From Kibdelosporangium banguiense (GTDB lineage: Bacteria; Actinomycetota; Actinomycetes; Mycobacteriales; Pseudonocardiaceae): 64,000 bases of DNA. Below are positions 1-9,146 of this stretch, piece by piece. Position numbers and translations under genes: made by a program. Positions within the stretch are counted from its first letter, which is position 1. The number at the start of each line of letters is the position of its first letter. Below the pieces are notes generated by a model. That model was given only the letters and a program-made list of their open reading frames with translations, made no database searches and was not told where the DNA came from. The stretch lies in the NCBI RefSeq assembly GCF_017876405.1, contig NZ_JAGINW010000001.1:2121203-2185202 (forward strand). Direction: 5' to 3'.

Positions 1-680
1 CGGAACAACTCGACCAGGCCGACGGTCAGCAGCAGTACCCCGACCACACCGCCCTGCTGGACGTGCACGATCGCAGTGGCCACGGCGACTGTCCCGGCCA
101 GCCGGTAGCGGCCGGTCAGCAGGGCGGCGAGCGAGAGATAGACCATGAATCCGGCGAGCACACCGGGCAGCGCGATCGCGAGCATCGGCGAACCTGTGCC
201 GAGCAGCCACCACGGCGTGATGCCACCGATGACGCTGACGAGGACCGTGGCCACCCACGGGTGCTCCGGGGCCCATCGCTTGGCGAGGATCGATGTCGCC
301 GCACCGAACACGACCAGGCCGATGATCCAGTAGACCAGGTAGACCGCGCCGATATGGCCGATGACCGCGCCGAACCACGTGATGATGTCGAAGAACCAGT
401 GCGGCTGCGGCGCGTTGGCGATGATCCAGTCGCCTGCGAACGCCGACGGGTCCGCCCAGTGCCTGCCCACCGCCGACAGCACCAGATGATCGCCCACACC
501 GGCCATGTATCCGTAGCGCCAGTGCAGGATGAGCCCGAGCAGGGCCGCGCTGAGCACGGTCTGGCCGACCCCGGGCCAGCCGATCCGGCGTCTGGGCCCG
601 GCCGGCTCCTCTGCCGCCGGCGCGTCGTCGAGCTGGGCTTCTTCGTTTTTCGGCAGCGTGGTCAACTCTCGATCCCCCAT
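1..680 (-). CDS. Multi-pass membrane protein, 3' end cut by the window edge
   Basis: The visible 226 residues start MGDRELTTLP, have a Pro/Ala/Glu-rich cytoplasmic stretch of about 35 residues, then several hydrophobic segments (for example LVYWIIGLVVFGAATSIL and LAIALPGVLAGFMVYLSLAA). The C-terminus lies beyond position 1. No catalytic motif is visible, so no function is assigned; a polytopic transporter or membrane glycosyltransferase-like protein is possible. It starts 14 bp after the stop of the upstream flippase-like gene and is probably co-transcribed with it. No strong ribosome-binding site precedes the ATG, so the start is uncertain; a TTG a few codons further in is an alternative. 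Confidence 0.6.
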   Translation of the reverse strand, partial: MGDRELTTLPKNEEAQLDDAPAAEEPAGPRRRIGWPGVGQTVLSAALLGLILHWRYGYMAGVGDHLVLSAVGRHWADPSAFAGDWIIANAPQPHWFFDIITWFGAVIGHIGAVYLVYWIIGLVVFGAATSILAKRWAPEHPWVATVLVSVIGGITPWWLLGTGSPMLAIALPGVLAGFMVYLSLAALLTGRYRLAGTVAVATAIVHVQQGGVVGVLLLTVGLVELF

Positions 681-694
681 AGGAAACACCGATG

Positions 695-1678
695 TCAGAC
701 GGTGGCGGACACCTTGCGCAGCCGCGGCAGCAACCAGCCCACCCCGGCCGAAAGCACCTCACCGAGCAGGAACATCAGCCGCGAGACGAGGGCGAACGCC
801 AGGGCCTGCGACGCGGGCATGGTGGTCGACAGCACGCCGACCAGGATCGCGTCCCGCACACCTGCGCCGGACGGGAGAATGAAGACGAAGATGCCGCCCA
901 GCAGGCCGACCGAGATCGCGCCGATCGACAGCAGCAGATCACGGAAACTGGGCGAACCGACCGAATCGGCCAGAACCCACAAATGCATGCCATAACAGGC
1001 GTAGGAAGCGACCTGGAAACCCAGCAGTTTGCCGACGATGCCGTAGCGCAGCTCGTGGTCCAGCGGGGCCTTGCGCAGCAGCTTCAGCACCAGCGACGTA
1101 CCCCACGTCAGTACCTTCGGGTGCAGCGCGACCAGGCCGACGGGCAGCAGCGCGAACAGCCAGACGGCGTTCGGCGCGTGATCGAGCACGCTCGGCAGCG
1201 ACAGCAGACCCAGCAGGGCCATCGCGACCACGGACACACCGAGCGAGATCAACGTCGCCACGAAGATCCGGGCCCGCGGCACACCCGCCTTACGGCCGAG
1301 CTCCATCTGCAGCAGGTACGCCCACACCGAGCCGGGAACGTACTTGCCGAGCGAGCCGACCAGGTAGAACTGGGCCCCCTTGATGAAACCGACCGGCTTG
1401 CCCAGGTCGTCGACCATGATCTGCCAGGCGTAGGCGCCCAGGAAAATGCCCGCGAGGACGAACAGCTCGCTGATCAGCGTCGCGCTCCAGGAGAGCGTCT
1501 TGACCGTCGCCCAGACCTCGTTCCAGCTCTTGGCGACCTGCCAGGCGGCGAATCCGATGACCACGACCACCAGCAGCCGGCGCGCCCACGCGATCAGCTG
1601 CTGTTTTGTGGTTTTCTTGGGCGGAGCCGCGGGTGCCGCGTCGTCCTGGTGTTTGGCATCGTCCTCGATGCTCGTCAT
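695..1678 (-). CDS. Lysylphosphatidylglycerol synthase/flippase-like membrane protein (UPF0104 type)
   Basis: A 327-residue integral membrane protein with a charged N-terminal tail (MTSIEDDAKHQDD) and many hydrophobic segments. Motifs such as GAYAWQIMVDDLGKP, the YLVGSLGKYVPGSVW stretch and ILPSGAGVRDAIL are typical of the transmembrane domain shared with lysylphosphatidylglycerol synthases. That domain flips or translocates lipids, but there is no synthase domain here, so it is probably a lipid or glycolipid translocase rather than MprF. The start is the ATG preceded by GGAG at 5-nt spacing; an in-frame ATG further upstream has no ribosome-binding site. It lies divergent from the amino-sugar genes and upstream of the truncated membrane gene. 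Confidence 0.75.
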   Translation of the reverse strand: MTSIEDDAKHQDDAAPAAPPKKTTKQQLIAWARRLLVVVVIGFAAWQVAKSWNEVWATVKTLSWSATLISELFVLAGIFLGAYAWQIMVDDLGKPVGFIKGAQFYLVGSLGKYVPGSVWAYLLQMELGRKAGVPRARIFVATLISLGVSVVAMALLGLLSLPSVLDHAPNAVWLFALLPVGLVALHPKVLTWGTSLVLKLLRKAPLDHELRYGIVGKLLGFQVASYACYGMHLWVLADSVGSPSFRDLLLSIGAISVGLLGGIFVFILPSGAGVRDAILVGVLSTTMPASQALAFALVSRLMFLLGEVLSAGVGWLLPRLRKVSATV

Positions 1679-1938
1679 ATGGTCTCCGTGCTCGGTGGGC
1701 GCCTGGCTCGACCACGGCATGACGGTCTGAGAACGCGCCTTTGTGGACTTAGGTAGGACGCCTGTACGGCCGGAAAGGTTGCACAGCGACCGTCGGGCAT
1801 CGGCTAGGCGCATTCAGGGTACAGGCGGGTGCCGGACCGTCTGGCAACGCCACCGTCATGTGCAGGTAGCCTGCCTTCGAAGTTCGCTCAGGCACGTCCA
1901 CCAACAGGGGACGACCAGCCTCAATCGGAAGATGGAGA

Positions 1939-3036
1939 ATGATCCCTATCACCGTGGTCGACGTCGCCGACGCCGAACCATACGTACTGGAAGTCCTTCG
2001 CTCCGGCGTCATCGCGCAAGGCCCGATGGTCAAGCGTTTCGAAGACGCGTTCGCTGAGGTCGCGGGGGTTGAGCACGCGGTCGCCGTGAACAGTGGCACG
2101 ACCGCACTGGTGGCCTCGATCGAGGTTCTGGACCTGCAGCCGGGTGACGAGGTCATCACCTCGCCGTTCACCTTCGTGGCGACGCTGAACGCGATCCTGG
2201 AGGCCGGTGCGTCGGTGCGGTTCGCCGACATCCGCACCGAGGACTTCAACATCGACCCGGACGCCGTGGCCGCCGCTGTCGGCCCGCGTACCAAGGTCCT
2301 CATGCCGGTGCACCTGTACGGCCAGATGGCCGACATGACCAAGCTCATGCCGCTCGCCGAGCAGCACGGGCTGGCCGTGGTGGAGGACGCCGCGCAGGCT
2401 GTGGGCGCGACGCTGGACGGCAAGGCCGCCGGTAGTTACGGCCTGGGCTGCTTCTCGCTGTATGCGACCAAGAACATCACCACCGCCGAGGGCGGCGTGA
2501 TCACGACCTCCGACGCCGCGCTGGCCGACCGTCTGCGCGTGCTGCGGAACCAGGGCATGCGTGCGCGCTACCAGTACGAGATGGCCGGCCACAACTACCG
2601 GCTCACCGACCTGCACGCGGCTGTGGGCATCCCGCAGCTGGAGAAGCTGGCACAGATCACCGAGGCCCGTCAGCGCAACGCGGAGGTCCTGGGCAAGGGC
2701 CTCGCCGGGCTGCCCGGCCTGGAGCTGCCGGCCGTGCTCCCGGGCCGTACCCACGTGTGGCACCAGTACACCGTGCGGGTCACCGAGGACGCCCCGATCA
2801 CCCGCGAGGAGTTCTCCGCCAAGCTGCTCGAAAAGGGCATCGGCAACGGGATCTACTACCCGAAGGTCGTCTTCGACTACGACTGCTACCGCGACAACCC
2901 GAAGGTGATCGCCTCCGACGTGCCGGTGGCCACCCAGGTCGCCTCGCAGGTGCTGTCGCTGCCGGTGCACCCGAAGCTGACCGAGACCGAGCTGGAGACC
3001 ATCGTCGACGGCATCCGGGAGGTGCTGGGCGCATGA
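1939..3036 (+). CDS. DegT/DnrJ/EryC1/StrS-family sugar aminotransferase
   Basis: A PLP-dependent aminotransferase of 365 residues that transfers an amino group to a keto-sugar nucleotide. The family hallmarks are present: VNSGTTAL near residue 50, TSPFTFVAT near 75, VEDAAQAVG (Asp150, which contacts the PLP pyridine) and YATKNITTAEGG with the Schiff-base Lys178. It is followed by a Gfo/Idh oxidoreductase with ATGA overlap. This oxidoreductase plus aminotransferase pair matches the GnnA/GnnB-type logic of oxidising C3 of UDP-GlcNAc and aminating it. The exact sugar is an inference. A GGAAG stands 7 nt before the ATG. Confidence 0.9.
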   Translation: MIPITVVDVADAEPYVLEVLRSGVIAQGPMVKRFEDAFAEVAGVEHAVAVNSGTTALVASIEVLDLQPGDEVITSPFTFVATLNAILEAGASVRFADIRTEDFNIDPDAVAAAVGPRTKVLMPVHLYGQMADMTKLMPLAEQHGLAVVEDAAQAVGATLDGKAAGSYGLGCFSLYATKNITTAEGGVITTSDAALADRLRVLRNQGMRARYQYEMAGHNYRLTDLHAAVGIPQLEKLAQITEARQRNAEVLGKGLAGLPGLELPAVLPGRTHVWHQYTVRVTEDAPITREEFSAKLLEKGIGNGIYYPKVVFDYDCYRDNPKVIASDVPVATQVASQVLSLPVHPKLTETELETIVDGIREVLGA

Positions 3037-4010
3037 CCGCACAGCCCCGGATCGCGCTCGTCGGCTCCGGCCGGATGGGTTCGCTGCACGCCCGTGTCCT
3101 CGCCCAGTCCCCGCGGGCGAACTTCACGCGGCTGATCGAGAAGAACGAGGAGACCGGCCGCTCGGTCGCCGCGAAGTGGGACGTCGAGTGGGTGCCGGAG
3201 CTCGACGAGCTCAACGACATCGACGCCGTCGTCGTCGCCGCGGCCACCGAGGCGCACTACGACATCGCCAAGCGCGTCATGGAGCTCGGCAAGCCGCTGC
3301 TGATCGAGAAGCCGATCACGCCGACGTACTCGCAGTCCGAGGAGCTGGTCGAGGAGTCCGACAAGCGCGGGCTGCCGCTGGTCTGCGGCTTCCTCGAGCG
3401 GTTCAACCCGGCCGTGATGACCGCGCGCCAGTTCGTCAGCGACATCGCCCAGATCCACGCCGTGCGGCACTCGCCGTTCGTGCCGCGGATCAAGACCGGT
3501 GTGGCCACCGACCTGCTGATCCACGACGTGGACCTGGCGATCCGGTTCCTCGGCGAGGTGCCCAACGCGGTCAAGGGCTCGTTCGGCTACTTCCACCAGG
3601 AGTCGCGCACCAACCACTCCGAGGACAGCGCCGACGCCACGATGTCGTTCCCGAACGGCGCGCTGGCGACCATCTCGGCCAGCCGGATCAGCCAGCGCAA
3701 GGTCCGTCAGCTGCACGTGCTGGAGGTTGACCGGCTCACCGAGATCGACCTGCTGCGCCGCGACATCACCGTCTACCGGCACGTCGAGCACGAGCCGGCC
3801 CGCGACGGCGTGGGCTACAAGCAGCAGACGATCATCGAGATCCCGACCCTGATGCCGGGCGGCGAGCCGCTGGCCCCGCAGCTGGACCACTTCCTCAACC
3901 TGCTGGAAGCCGGCGCCGGTTCGGACGAGGTCAAGGCCGAGCGGGACGCCATCCTGCCCGCGCACCGCGCGATCGACCAGGCCTCGGCTTCGGCCAACAA
4001 CGGTCAGTAA
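3033..4010 (+). CDS. Gfo/Idh/MocA-family NAD(P)-dependent sugar oxidoreductase
   Basis: A 325-residue oxidoreductase with an N-terminal Rossmann fold (IALVGSGRMGSLHARVL), the conserved EKPI segment near residue 94 (Lys involved in catalysis) and a C-terminal alpha/beta substrate domain containing DLLIHDVDLAIRFLG, with the family His. The ATGA overlap with the aminotransferase stop implies translational coupling. It probably oxidises a nucleotide sugar (for example UDP-GlcNAc at C3) to the ketone that the aminotransferase uses. The substrate is inferred from context only. Confidence 0.88.
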   Translation: MTAQPRIALVGSGRMGSLHARVLAQSPRANFTRLIEKNEETGRSVAAKWDVEWVPELDELNDIDAVVVAAATEAHYDIAKRVMELGKPLLIEKPITPTYSQSEELVEESDKRGLPLVCGFLERFNPAVMTARQFVSDIAQIHAVRHSPFVPRIKTGVATDLLIHDVDLAIRFLGEVPNAVKGSFGYFHQESRTNHSEDSADATMSFPNGALATISASRISQRKVRQLHVLEVDRLTEIDLLRRDITVYRHVEHEPARDGVGYKQQTIIEIPTLMPGGEPLAPQLDHFLNLLEAGAGSDEVKAERDAILPAHRAIDQASASANNGQ

Positions 4011-4014
4011 CAGC

Positions 4015-4049
4015 CCGGGTGCCCGGGAGGGCCTCTCCCGGGCACCCGG
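4015..4049. terminator. Perfect 15-bp hairpin between oxidoreductase and glycosyltransferase genes
   Basis: The arms CCGGGTGCCCGGGAG (4015-4029) and CTCCCGGGCACCCGG (4035-4049) are fully complementary around a GGCCT loop. There is no T-tract, as is common for actinobacterial terminators. It starts 5 bp after the oxidoreductase stop and ends 46 bp before the glycosyltransferase start, so it may terminate, or partly attenuate, transcription within the cluster. Confidence 0.65.
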
Positions 4050-4095
4050 TACTGTGCCGTGTCGCCTCACACCGAACAGCTCGCAGGGAGTTTCG

Positions 4096-4827
4096 ATGGG
4101 CACCGACGACGTCCAGCTGACCTACATCGTCCCCGCGCACAACAGCGGGCAGATGATCGAGGGCACCCTCAAGGAGCTGCGCGACCACCTGGCCGGCAAG
4201 AAGGCCGAGATCGTGGTCGTGGAGAACGGGTCGTCGGACAACACCCTCGAGCTGCTGCGCCAGGTCGAGACCAATTGGGACCATGGCGATGTCCGGCTGC
4301 GCGTGCTGCAGAGCGCCAAGGGCCTGGGCAACGCGCTCAAGCACGGCATCTCGATGAGCCGCGGCGCACGGATCTTCATCGGTGCCGACGACCTGCCGTT
4401 CGGCTTCGGCGACCTGGACAAGGCCGAGAAGATCGACCACGCCGAGCACCCGGTGGTGATCGGCTCGAAGGGACACCCCGAGTCGCAGGCCGGCCGTGGT
4501 CTGGTGCGCGCGATCCTGACGTTCGGCTTCCTCAGCGTCCGCTGGGTGATCCTGGGCATGCGCACCCGCGACCCGCAGGGCACGTTCGCGCTGGACGGCA
4601 AGTGGGCCCGCGGCGTGGCGCCAAGGCTGAACGAGCCGGGCTTCCTGATGACCACCGAGCTGGTCTACCTGGCCGAGAAGAGCGGGATCCGGACCGTCGA
4701 GGTCCCGGTCGTGCTGTCGGAGGCGCACATGGCGCACAGCAGCCGGATCCGCCTCAACGACATCTTCACGATGTTCATCGGGCTGTTCAAGGTCCGTAAG
4801 CACCACCGCCGTTCGCGCGCTGCCTGA
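4096..4827 (+). CDS. Family 2 glycosyltransferase
   Basis: A GT-A fold glycosyltransferase of 243 residues. It shows the N-terminal nucleotide-binding strand (LTYIVPAHNSGQMIEGTLKEL), VVENGSSDNTLEL with the conserved Asp, and an ADD-type metal-binding stretch (IFIGADDLPFGFGD). A hydrophobic helix around LVRAILTFGFLSVRWVILGM suggests membrane association and a polyprenyl-phosphate or lipid acceptor, as in dolichol-phosphate mannose synthase-like enzymes. GGGAG at 5-nt spacing supports the start. The gene ends in a TGATG overlap with lhgO. Confidence 0.85.
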   Translation: MGTDDVQLTYIVPAHNSGQMIEGTLKELRDHLAGKKAEIVVVENGSSDNTLELLRQVETNWDHGDVRLRVLQSAKGLGNALKHGISMSRGARIFIGADDLPFGFGDLDKAEKIDHAEHPVVIGSKGHPESQAGRGLVRAILTFGFLSVRWVILGMRTRDPQGTFALDGKWARGVAPRLNEPGFLMTTELVYLAEKSGIRTVEVPVVLSEAHMAHSSRIRLNDIFTMFIGLFKVRKHHRRSRAA

Positions 4828-6011
4828 TGGCTCATGCGGTTGTCCTCGGGGGCGGGATCGTCGGGCTGGCGGTCGCGCGGGAACTGACCACCCGCGGCAA
4901 CCAGGTCACGGTCCTGGAGAAGGAAGACCACTGGGCCGCGCACCAGACAGGCAACAACAGCAACGTCGTACACGCCGGGCTGTACTACAAGCCGGGCTCG
5001 TTCAAGGCCCGGATGTCGGTCGCGGGCAACAAGTCGATCATCGGTTTCGCCCGTGACCACGGGGTTCCGGTCGAGGTGTGCGGCAAACTCGTGGTGGCGA
5101 CGTCCGAGGACGAGTTACCCGCGCTGTACGTGCTCGCGTCGCGGGCGAAAGAGAACGGCGTCCCCGCCAAGCTGATCTCCCCCGCCGAGGCCCGGTCCTA
5201 CGAGCCCGAAGTGTCGTGTGTCGCCGCGCTTCGTGTGCACAGCACCGGAATCATCGATTTCCCCGGGGTCTGCACCGCCCTTGTCCGGCTTCTTTCGGCC
5301 GCGGGCGCGGATCTGCGACTGTCCACTCCGGCGCTCGGTATCCGCCCTGGCCGCAACGGCGGCGTCGAGGTCGCGACCGGGTCGGACGTGATCCGTGCTG
5401 ATGCCCTGGTGAACTGCGCCGGGCTGCAGAGCGACCGGGTCGCGCGGCTGGCCGGTTTGACGCCGCGGGCCCGCATTGTGCCGTTCCGCGGCGAGTACTA
5501 CGAGCTCCGGCCGGATCGCCGCAACCTGGTGCGTGGCTTGATTTATCCCGTGCCGGACGCGGCTTTGCCGTTCCTCGGCGTACATCTGACCCGGATGCTC
5601 GACGGCAGTGTCCATGCCGGACCGAATGCTGTGCTTGCGTTGCGGCGTGAGGGATATCGGTGGCGGGACGTGTCGCCTTCGGACCTTCTGGAGACCGCCC
5701 GGTTCCGCGGCACCTGGAAGCTGGCCCGCAAGTACGGGCGCACGGGCGTGGACGAAGTGCTGAGGTCGTTGTCCCGCAAGCGTTTCGCCGCCAGCCTGGC
5801 TCGGCTCGTCCCCGCCGTGCAGGCGTCCGACCTGGTTCGCTGCACCGCCGGTGTCCGCGCCCAGGCACTGCTGCCGGACGGGTCGCTTGTGGACGATTTC
5901 CTGATCGAGACCGCACCGAACCAGGTGCACGTGCTCAACGCGCCGTCCCCGGCCGCGACGAGCGCGCTGGAGATCGCACGCTACGTCGCGGACCAGGTCA
6001 AGCTCTCCTAG
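4827..6011 (+). CDS. lhgO: L-2-hydroxyglutarate oxidase / dehydrogenase
   Basis: An FAD-dependent oxidoreductase of 394 residues that oxidises L-2-hydroxyglutarate to 2-oxoglutarate. The dinucleotide-binding motif [16 protein letters not shown] is at the extreme N-terminus, followed by the LhgO-typical [19 protein letters not shown] segment and, near the middle, [27 protein letters not shown] near the C-terminus is also characteristic. It starts within the stop region of the glycosyltransferase (TGATG), so the two are probably translationally coupled despite no obvious metabolic link. Its 3' end overlaps that of convergent serS by 4 bp. Confidence 0.9.
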   Translation: MAHAVVLGGGIVGLAVARELTTRGNQVTVLEKEDHWAAHQTGNNSNVVHAGLYYKPGSFKARMSVAGNKSIIGFARDHGVPVEVCGKLVVATSEDELPALYVLASRAKENGVPAKLISPAEARSYEPEVSCVAALRVHSTGIIDFPGVCTALVRLLSAAGADLRLSTPALGIRPGRNGGVEVATGSDVIRADALVNCAGLQSDRVARLAGLTPRARIVPFRGEYYELRPDRRNLVRGLIYPVPDAALPFLGVHLTRMLDGSVHAGPNAVLALRREGYRWRDVSPSDLLETARFRGTWKLARKYGRTGVDEVLRSLSRKRFAASLARLVPAVQASDLVRCTAGVRAQALLPDGSLVDDFLIETAPNQVHVLNAPSPAATSALEIARYVADQVKLS

Positions 6012-7270
6012 CGGGGTTCGAGAACCTCGACGCCGCCCAAGCCGGGCCGCAAGGCCTCAGGCACCACAACGGAACCGTCGGCCTGCTGGTGGTTCTCCAC
6101 GATCGCCACGATCCAGCGAGTGGTCGCCAGCGTGCCGTTCAGCGTCGCCGCGGCCTGCGGTTTGCCGTCCTCGTCGCGGTAGCGGATGCCGAGACGACGA
6201 GCCTGGAAGGTGGTGCAGTTCGAGGTCGAGGTCAGCTCGCGGTACGCCTGCTGCGACGGGAACCAGGCCTCGCAGTCGAACTTGCGGGAGGCGCTCGTGC
6301 CCAGGTCACCGGCGGCCGTGTCGATCACCCGGTACGGCACGTCGATCTTGGCGAGCATCTGCTCCTCCCACGCCAGCAGCCGGGCGTGCTCGGCCTCGGC
6401 GTCCTCGGGCCGGCAGTAGGAGAACATCTCGACCTTGTCGAACTGGTGCACGCGGATGATGCCGCGAGTGTCCTTTCCGTACGAGCCGGCTTCCCGCCGG
6501 TAGCACGAGGACCAGCCGGCATACCGGCGCGGACCCGTTGACAGGTCGAGGATCTCGTCGGCGTGGTAGCCCGCGAGCGGCACCTCCGACGTACCGACCA
6601 GGTACAGATCGTCCTCGGCCAGGCGGTAGATCTCGCTCGCGTGCGCGCCGAGGAAGCCCGTGCCGGCCATGATCTCCGGGCGGACCAGCGAAGGCGTGAT
6701 CATCACCTGGAAGCCGTTGGCGACCGCCTGCTGGACAGCCAGGTTCAGCAGCGAGAGCTGGAGCAGCGCGCCCACGCCGGTGAGGAAGTAGAACCGCGAG
6801 CCGGAGACCTTCGCGCCGCGCTCCATGTCCACCCCGCCCAGCTTGCTGAGCAGGTCCAGGTGGTCGGCAGGCTCGAAGTCGAACGGCTTGGGCTCGCCGA
6901 CGTGCTTGAGCACGACGTAGTCGTCCTCGCCGCCGGCCGGGGCGTCCGGGTGGACCAGGTTGGGGATGGCGCGGTGCAGCTCGGTCACGGCCTGCTCGGC
7001 CGCGGCCTGCTCCGCTTCGGCCGCCTTCACCTCGGCAGCCATCTCCTTGCCCTTGACCAGCAGCGCGTCGCGCTCCTCGCCCTTGGCCTTGCCGACCTGG
7101 CGGCCGAACGCCTTCTGCTCACCCCGCAACGTGTCGGCCCGGGACACAGAACTGCGGCGACGCTCGTCGGCAGAGAGCAGCTGGTCAACGAGCTGCTCGT
7201 CTTCACCGCGGGCGCGCTGTGACGCGCGCACCGCCTCCGGGTCTTCGCGAAGTGTCCTGAGGTCAATCAC
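6008..7270 (-). CDS. serS: Seryl-tRNA synthetase
   Basis: A class II aminoacyl-tRNA synthetase of 420 residues, normal length for SerRS. The N-terminal 100 residues form the tRNA-binding antiparallel coiled coil. The catalytic core has motif 2 ([15 protein letters not shown] followed by [12 protein letters not shown]) and motif 3 ([14 protein letters not shown]); [13 protein letters not shown] is the Ser-specific loop region. It starts at a GTG ([12 protein letters not shown]), matching the usual SerRS N-terminus MIDLRxLRxxP. Confidence 0.97.
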   Translation of the reverse strand: MIDLRTLREDPEAVRASQRARGEDEQLVDQLLSADERRRSSVSRADTLRGEQKAFGRQVGKAKGEERDALLVKGKEMAAEVKAAEAEQAAAEQAVTELHRAIPNLVHPDAPAGGEDDYVVLKHVGEPKPFDFEPADHLDLLSKLGGVDMERGAKVSGSRFYFLTGVGALLQLSLLNLAVQQAVANGFQVMITPSLVRPEIMAGTGFLGAHASEIYRLAEDDLYLVGTSEVPLAGYHADEILDLSTGPRRYAGWSSCYRREAGSYGKDTRGIIRVHQFDKVEMFSYCRPEDAEAEHARLLAWEEQMLAKIDVPYRVIDTAAGDLGTSASRKFDCEAWFPSQQAYRELTSTSNCTTFQARRLGIRYRDEDGKPQAAATLNGTLATTRWIVAIVENHQQADGSVVVPEALRPGLGGVEVLEPR

Positions 7271-7478
7271 ACAGAAAGGGTAGTCGTCGGTGAAAACGGA
7301 TTAGCTGATGGCCACTGTGTCGATGGTCCTCGCTCCGCTCGGACGCGCTCGGCCGCCGGAGCCGATCATTTCCACTTGCCCCACGCAACCGATCTCTTCG
7401 CTGTGACCTGCTCGCCGCTGGGGCCGGGGCGATATCGGGCGCGTTGCGAGGCGTAAATGACCAGCGCGGCCAAGCGGC

Positions 7479-7934
7479 CTAGCTGATGGCCACCGCGACC
7501 ACGAGACCGAGTGCAACGTGGGCGGAGGCCACGACGGCGCTCGCCGGGGAGTACTTCTCGCTCTGGATCATCTCGCCGATGTCGATGCGGGTCGCCCATT
7601 CCAGGATTCGCACGGCAGCGACCTGCACGATGATCCCGATCAGGCCGTAGACCAGGGACGTGATCAGGCCCGCGGTCAGGTCACTGGCCGACGAGGTGAT
7701 CGCGACGACGATGATGAACGCCATGCTGACCAGACCGGCCGACGTGACCAGCACGGCGTTCGGCTTGCCGGTGCGGACCAGGTCGGACAGCTTGCCCGGC
7801 GTGGTCCAGTCGATGGCGTAGAAACCGGCGAGGATCAGCACGAGGCCGATGATCGCGTACAACGCGATGGCACCGATCCCCCTGCCGAGCTGCGCGCCGA
7901 AATCAGGGTCGAGCGCGAGGATGTGAGTGTGCAC
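7479..7934 (-). CDS. DUF350 (YjfL-type) small membrane protein
   Basis: A 151-residue protein with about four transmembrane helices (IALYAIIGLVLILAGFYAID, AVLVTSAGLVSMAFIIVVAI, LITSLVYGLIGIIVQVAAVRIL and ASAHVALGLVVAVAIS). Composition and topology match DUF350. The GTG start has GGAGG at 6-nt spacing. It lies 45 bp downstream of the GspS-like amidoligase. In E. coli, yjfL (DUF350), yjfM (DUF1190) and yjfC (GspS-like) are neighbours in the same way, so the three genes here probably form one functional unit at the membrane. The molecular role is unknown. Confidence 0.85.
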   Translation of the reverse strand: MHTHILALDPDFGAQLGRGIGAIALYAIIGLVLILAGFYAIDWTTPGKLSDLVRTGKPNAVLVTSAGLVSMAFIIVVAITSSASDLTAGLITSLVYGLIGIIVQVAAVRILEWATRIDIGEMIQSEKYSPASAVVASAHVALGLVVAVAIS

Positions 7935-7979
7935 GGGGTCCCTCCGGCCTAAGTGGACTACGTCGTCGTGGGTGAATTA

Positions 7980-9146
7980 TCACGATTCCGGGATGCGATG
8001 GGGGACAAACGCCGCACCATCGTCGGTGACCAGTCCCGCGGTCTCCCGGATACCCAGCCCGGCGGCCGAGTCCCCGATGATCCACGCACCCAGCGCGGGG
8101 CGGTACCCGTCGAACTCCGGCAAGGGGTCGAACGCCTGGTAGACGAAGCCTTCCTGGCCGTACACACCGCCGGTCTGGGTCTCGTAGCCAGGCGCCACGA
8201 TCTGGATGTTGGCGCCCTCCCGGCCCAGCCGGGGCTTGCGGACGTACTCGGTGAGCAGTCCCGGCTGGTCCAGGAACGCCGGCAGCAGGTTCGGGTGCCC
8301 CGGGTACATCTCCCAGAGGATGGCCAGCAGGGCCTTGTTGGACAGCAGCATCTTCCACAGCGGCTCGATCCAGAGCGTCTGCGGCAGGCTCTCCACGGCC
8401 TTCTTGCCGAACTCCTCGTCGACCACCCATTCCCACGGGTAGAGCTTGACGACGCAGTTCATCGTGCCCTCTTCGAGATCGACGAACCGCTTGAGCAGCG
8501 GATGCCAGCCGATCTCCTCGATCGCCAGGCCGATCGTGTCCAGCCCGGCCTCCGCGGCGGTCTCCTGCAGATACGCCGTGGTGACGTGGTCCTCGCCGCT
8601 CGGGTCGGCCGTGGACCACGTGAAGTGCAGCTCCGAGGACGGCAGCCGATCGCCGATCTCGGCCCAGCGTTCGACCAGCTTCTCGTGGATGGAGTTCCAC
8701 TGGTCGTCCTCGGGGAACGCCTCGGTCTTCCAGAACCACTGCACGACCGCGGCTTCCAGCAGCGACGTCGGCGTGTCGGCGTTGTACTCCAGCAGCCGCG
8801 CCGGGCCCGAGCCGTCGTAGCGCAGGTCGAACCGGCCGTAGACGTGCGGATCGTGCCGCCGCCACGACTCGGCGATGTGCGGCCACGCCCACTCGGGAAT
8901 GCCGAAATCCTTGTACCGCTCGGTGGTCACGACCGTGTCGACCGCTTCCAGGCACATCGAGTGCAGCAGCTCGACGTCGGCTTCCAGCGACAGGATCTCG
9001 TCCATGCTGAAGACGTAGTGCACGGACTCGTCCCAGTAGGGCCTGCTGTTGCCGCGGCCGTCCCGTGCGGGCGTGCCGAACACCAGGCCCTGCTCCGCGA
9101 TCTTGTTCTGCCAGTCCCGCCGTGGCCGCGAGGACTCCCGGTGCAC
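7980..9146 (-). CDS. Glutathionylspermidine synthase-family ATP-grasp amidoligase (YgiC/YjfC type)
   Basis: A 388-residue protein matching the C-terminal synthetase half of glutathionylspermidine synthase, without the amidase half. Recognisable segments are the pre-ATP-grasp GRFDLRYDGSGPARLLEYNADTPTS (read across two pieces), the LYPWEWVVDEEFG region and the C-terminal VYGQEGFVYQAFDPLPEFDG with acidic metal/ATP ligands. ATP-grasp enzymes of this clade are predicted to form amide bonds between a carboxylate and an amine; the true substrates are not known. The GTG start abuts the stop of the upstream DUF1190-like gene (TGAGTG). Confidence 0.88.
   Translation of the reverse strand: MHRESSRPRRDWQNKIAEQGLVFGTPARDGRGNSRPYWDESVHYVFSMDEILSLEADVELLHSMCLEAVDTVVTTERYKDFGIPEWAWPHIAESWRRHDPHVYGRFDLRYDGSGPARLLEYNADTPTSLLEAAVVQWFWKTEAFPEDDQWNSIHEKLVERWAEIGDRLPSSELHFTWSTADPSGEDHVTTAYLQETAAEAGLDTIGLAIEEIGWHPLLKRFVDLEEGTMNCVVKLYPWEWVVDEEFGKKAVESLPQTLWIEPLWKMLLSNKALLAILWEMYPGHPNLLPAFLDQPGLLTEYVRKPRLGREGANIQIVAPGYETQTGGVYGQEGFVYQAFDPLPEFDGYRPALGAWIIGDSAAGLGIRETAGLVTDDGAAFVPHRIPES

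Noticed and set aside
7271..7478. Search for a tRNA gene in the gap before serS
   Set aside because: No cloverleaf with T-loop GGTTCRA and matching acceptor stem could be formed.
7903..8955. 350-codon frame overlapping the GspS-like gene
   Set aside because: Same strand, shifted frame, Arg/Gly-rich with no motifs; the GspS-like frame explains the region.
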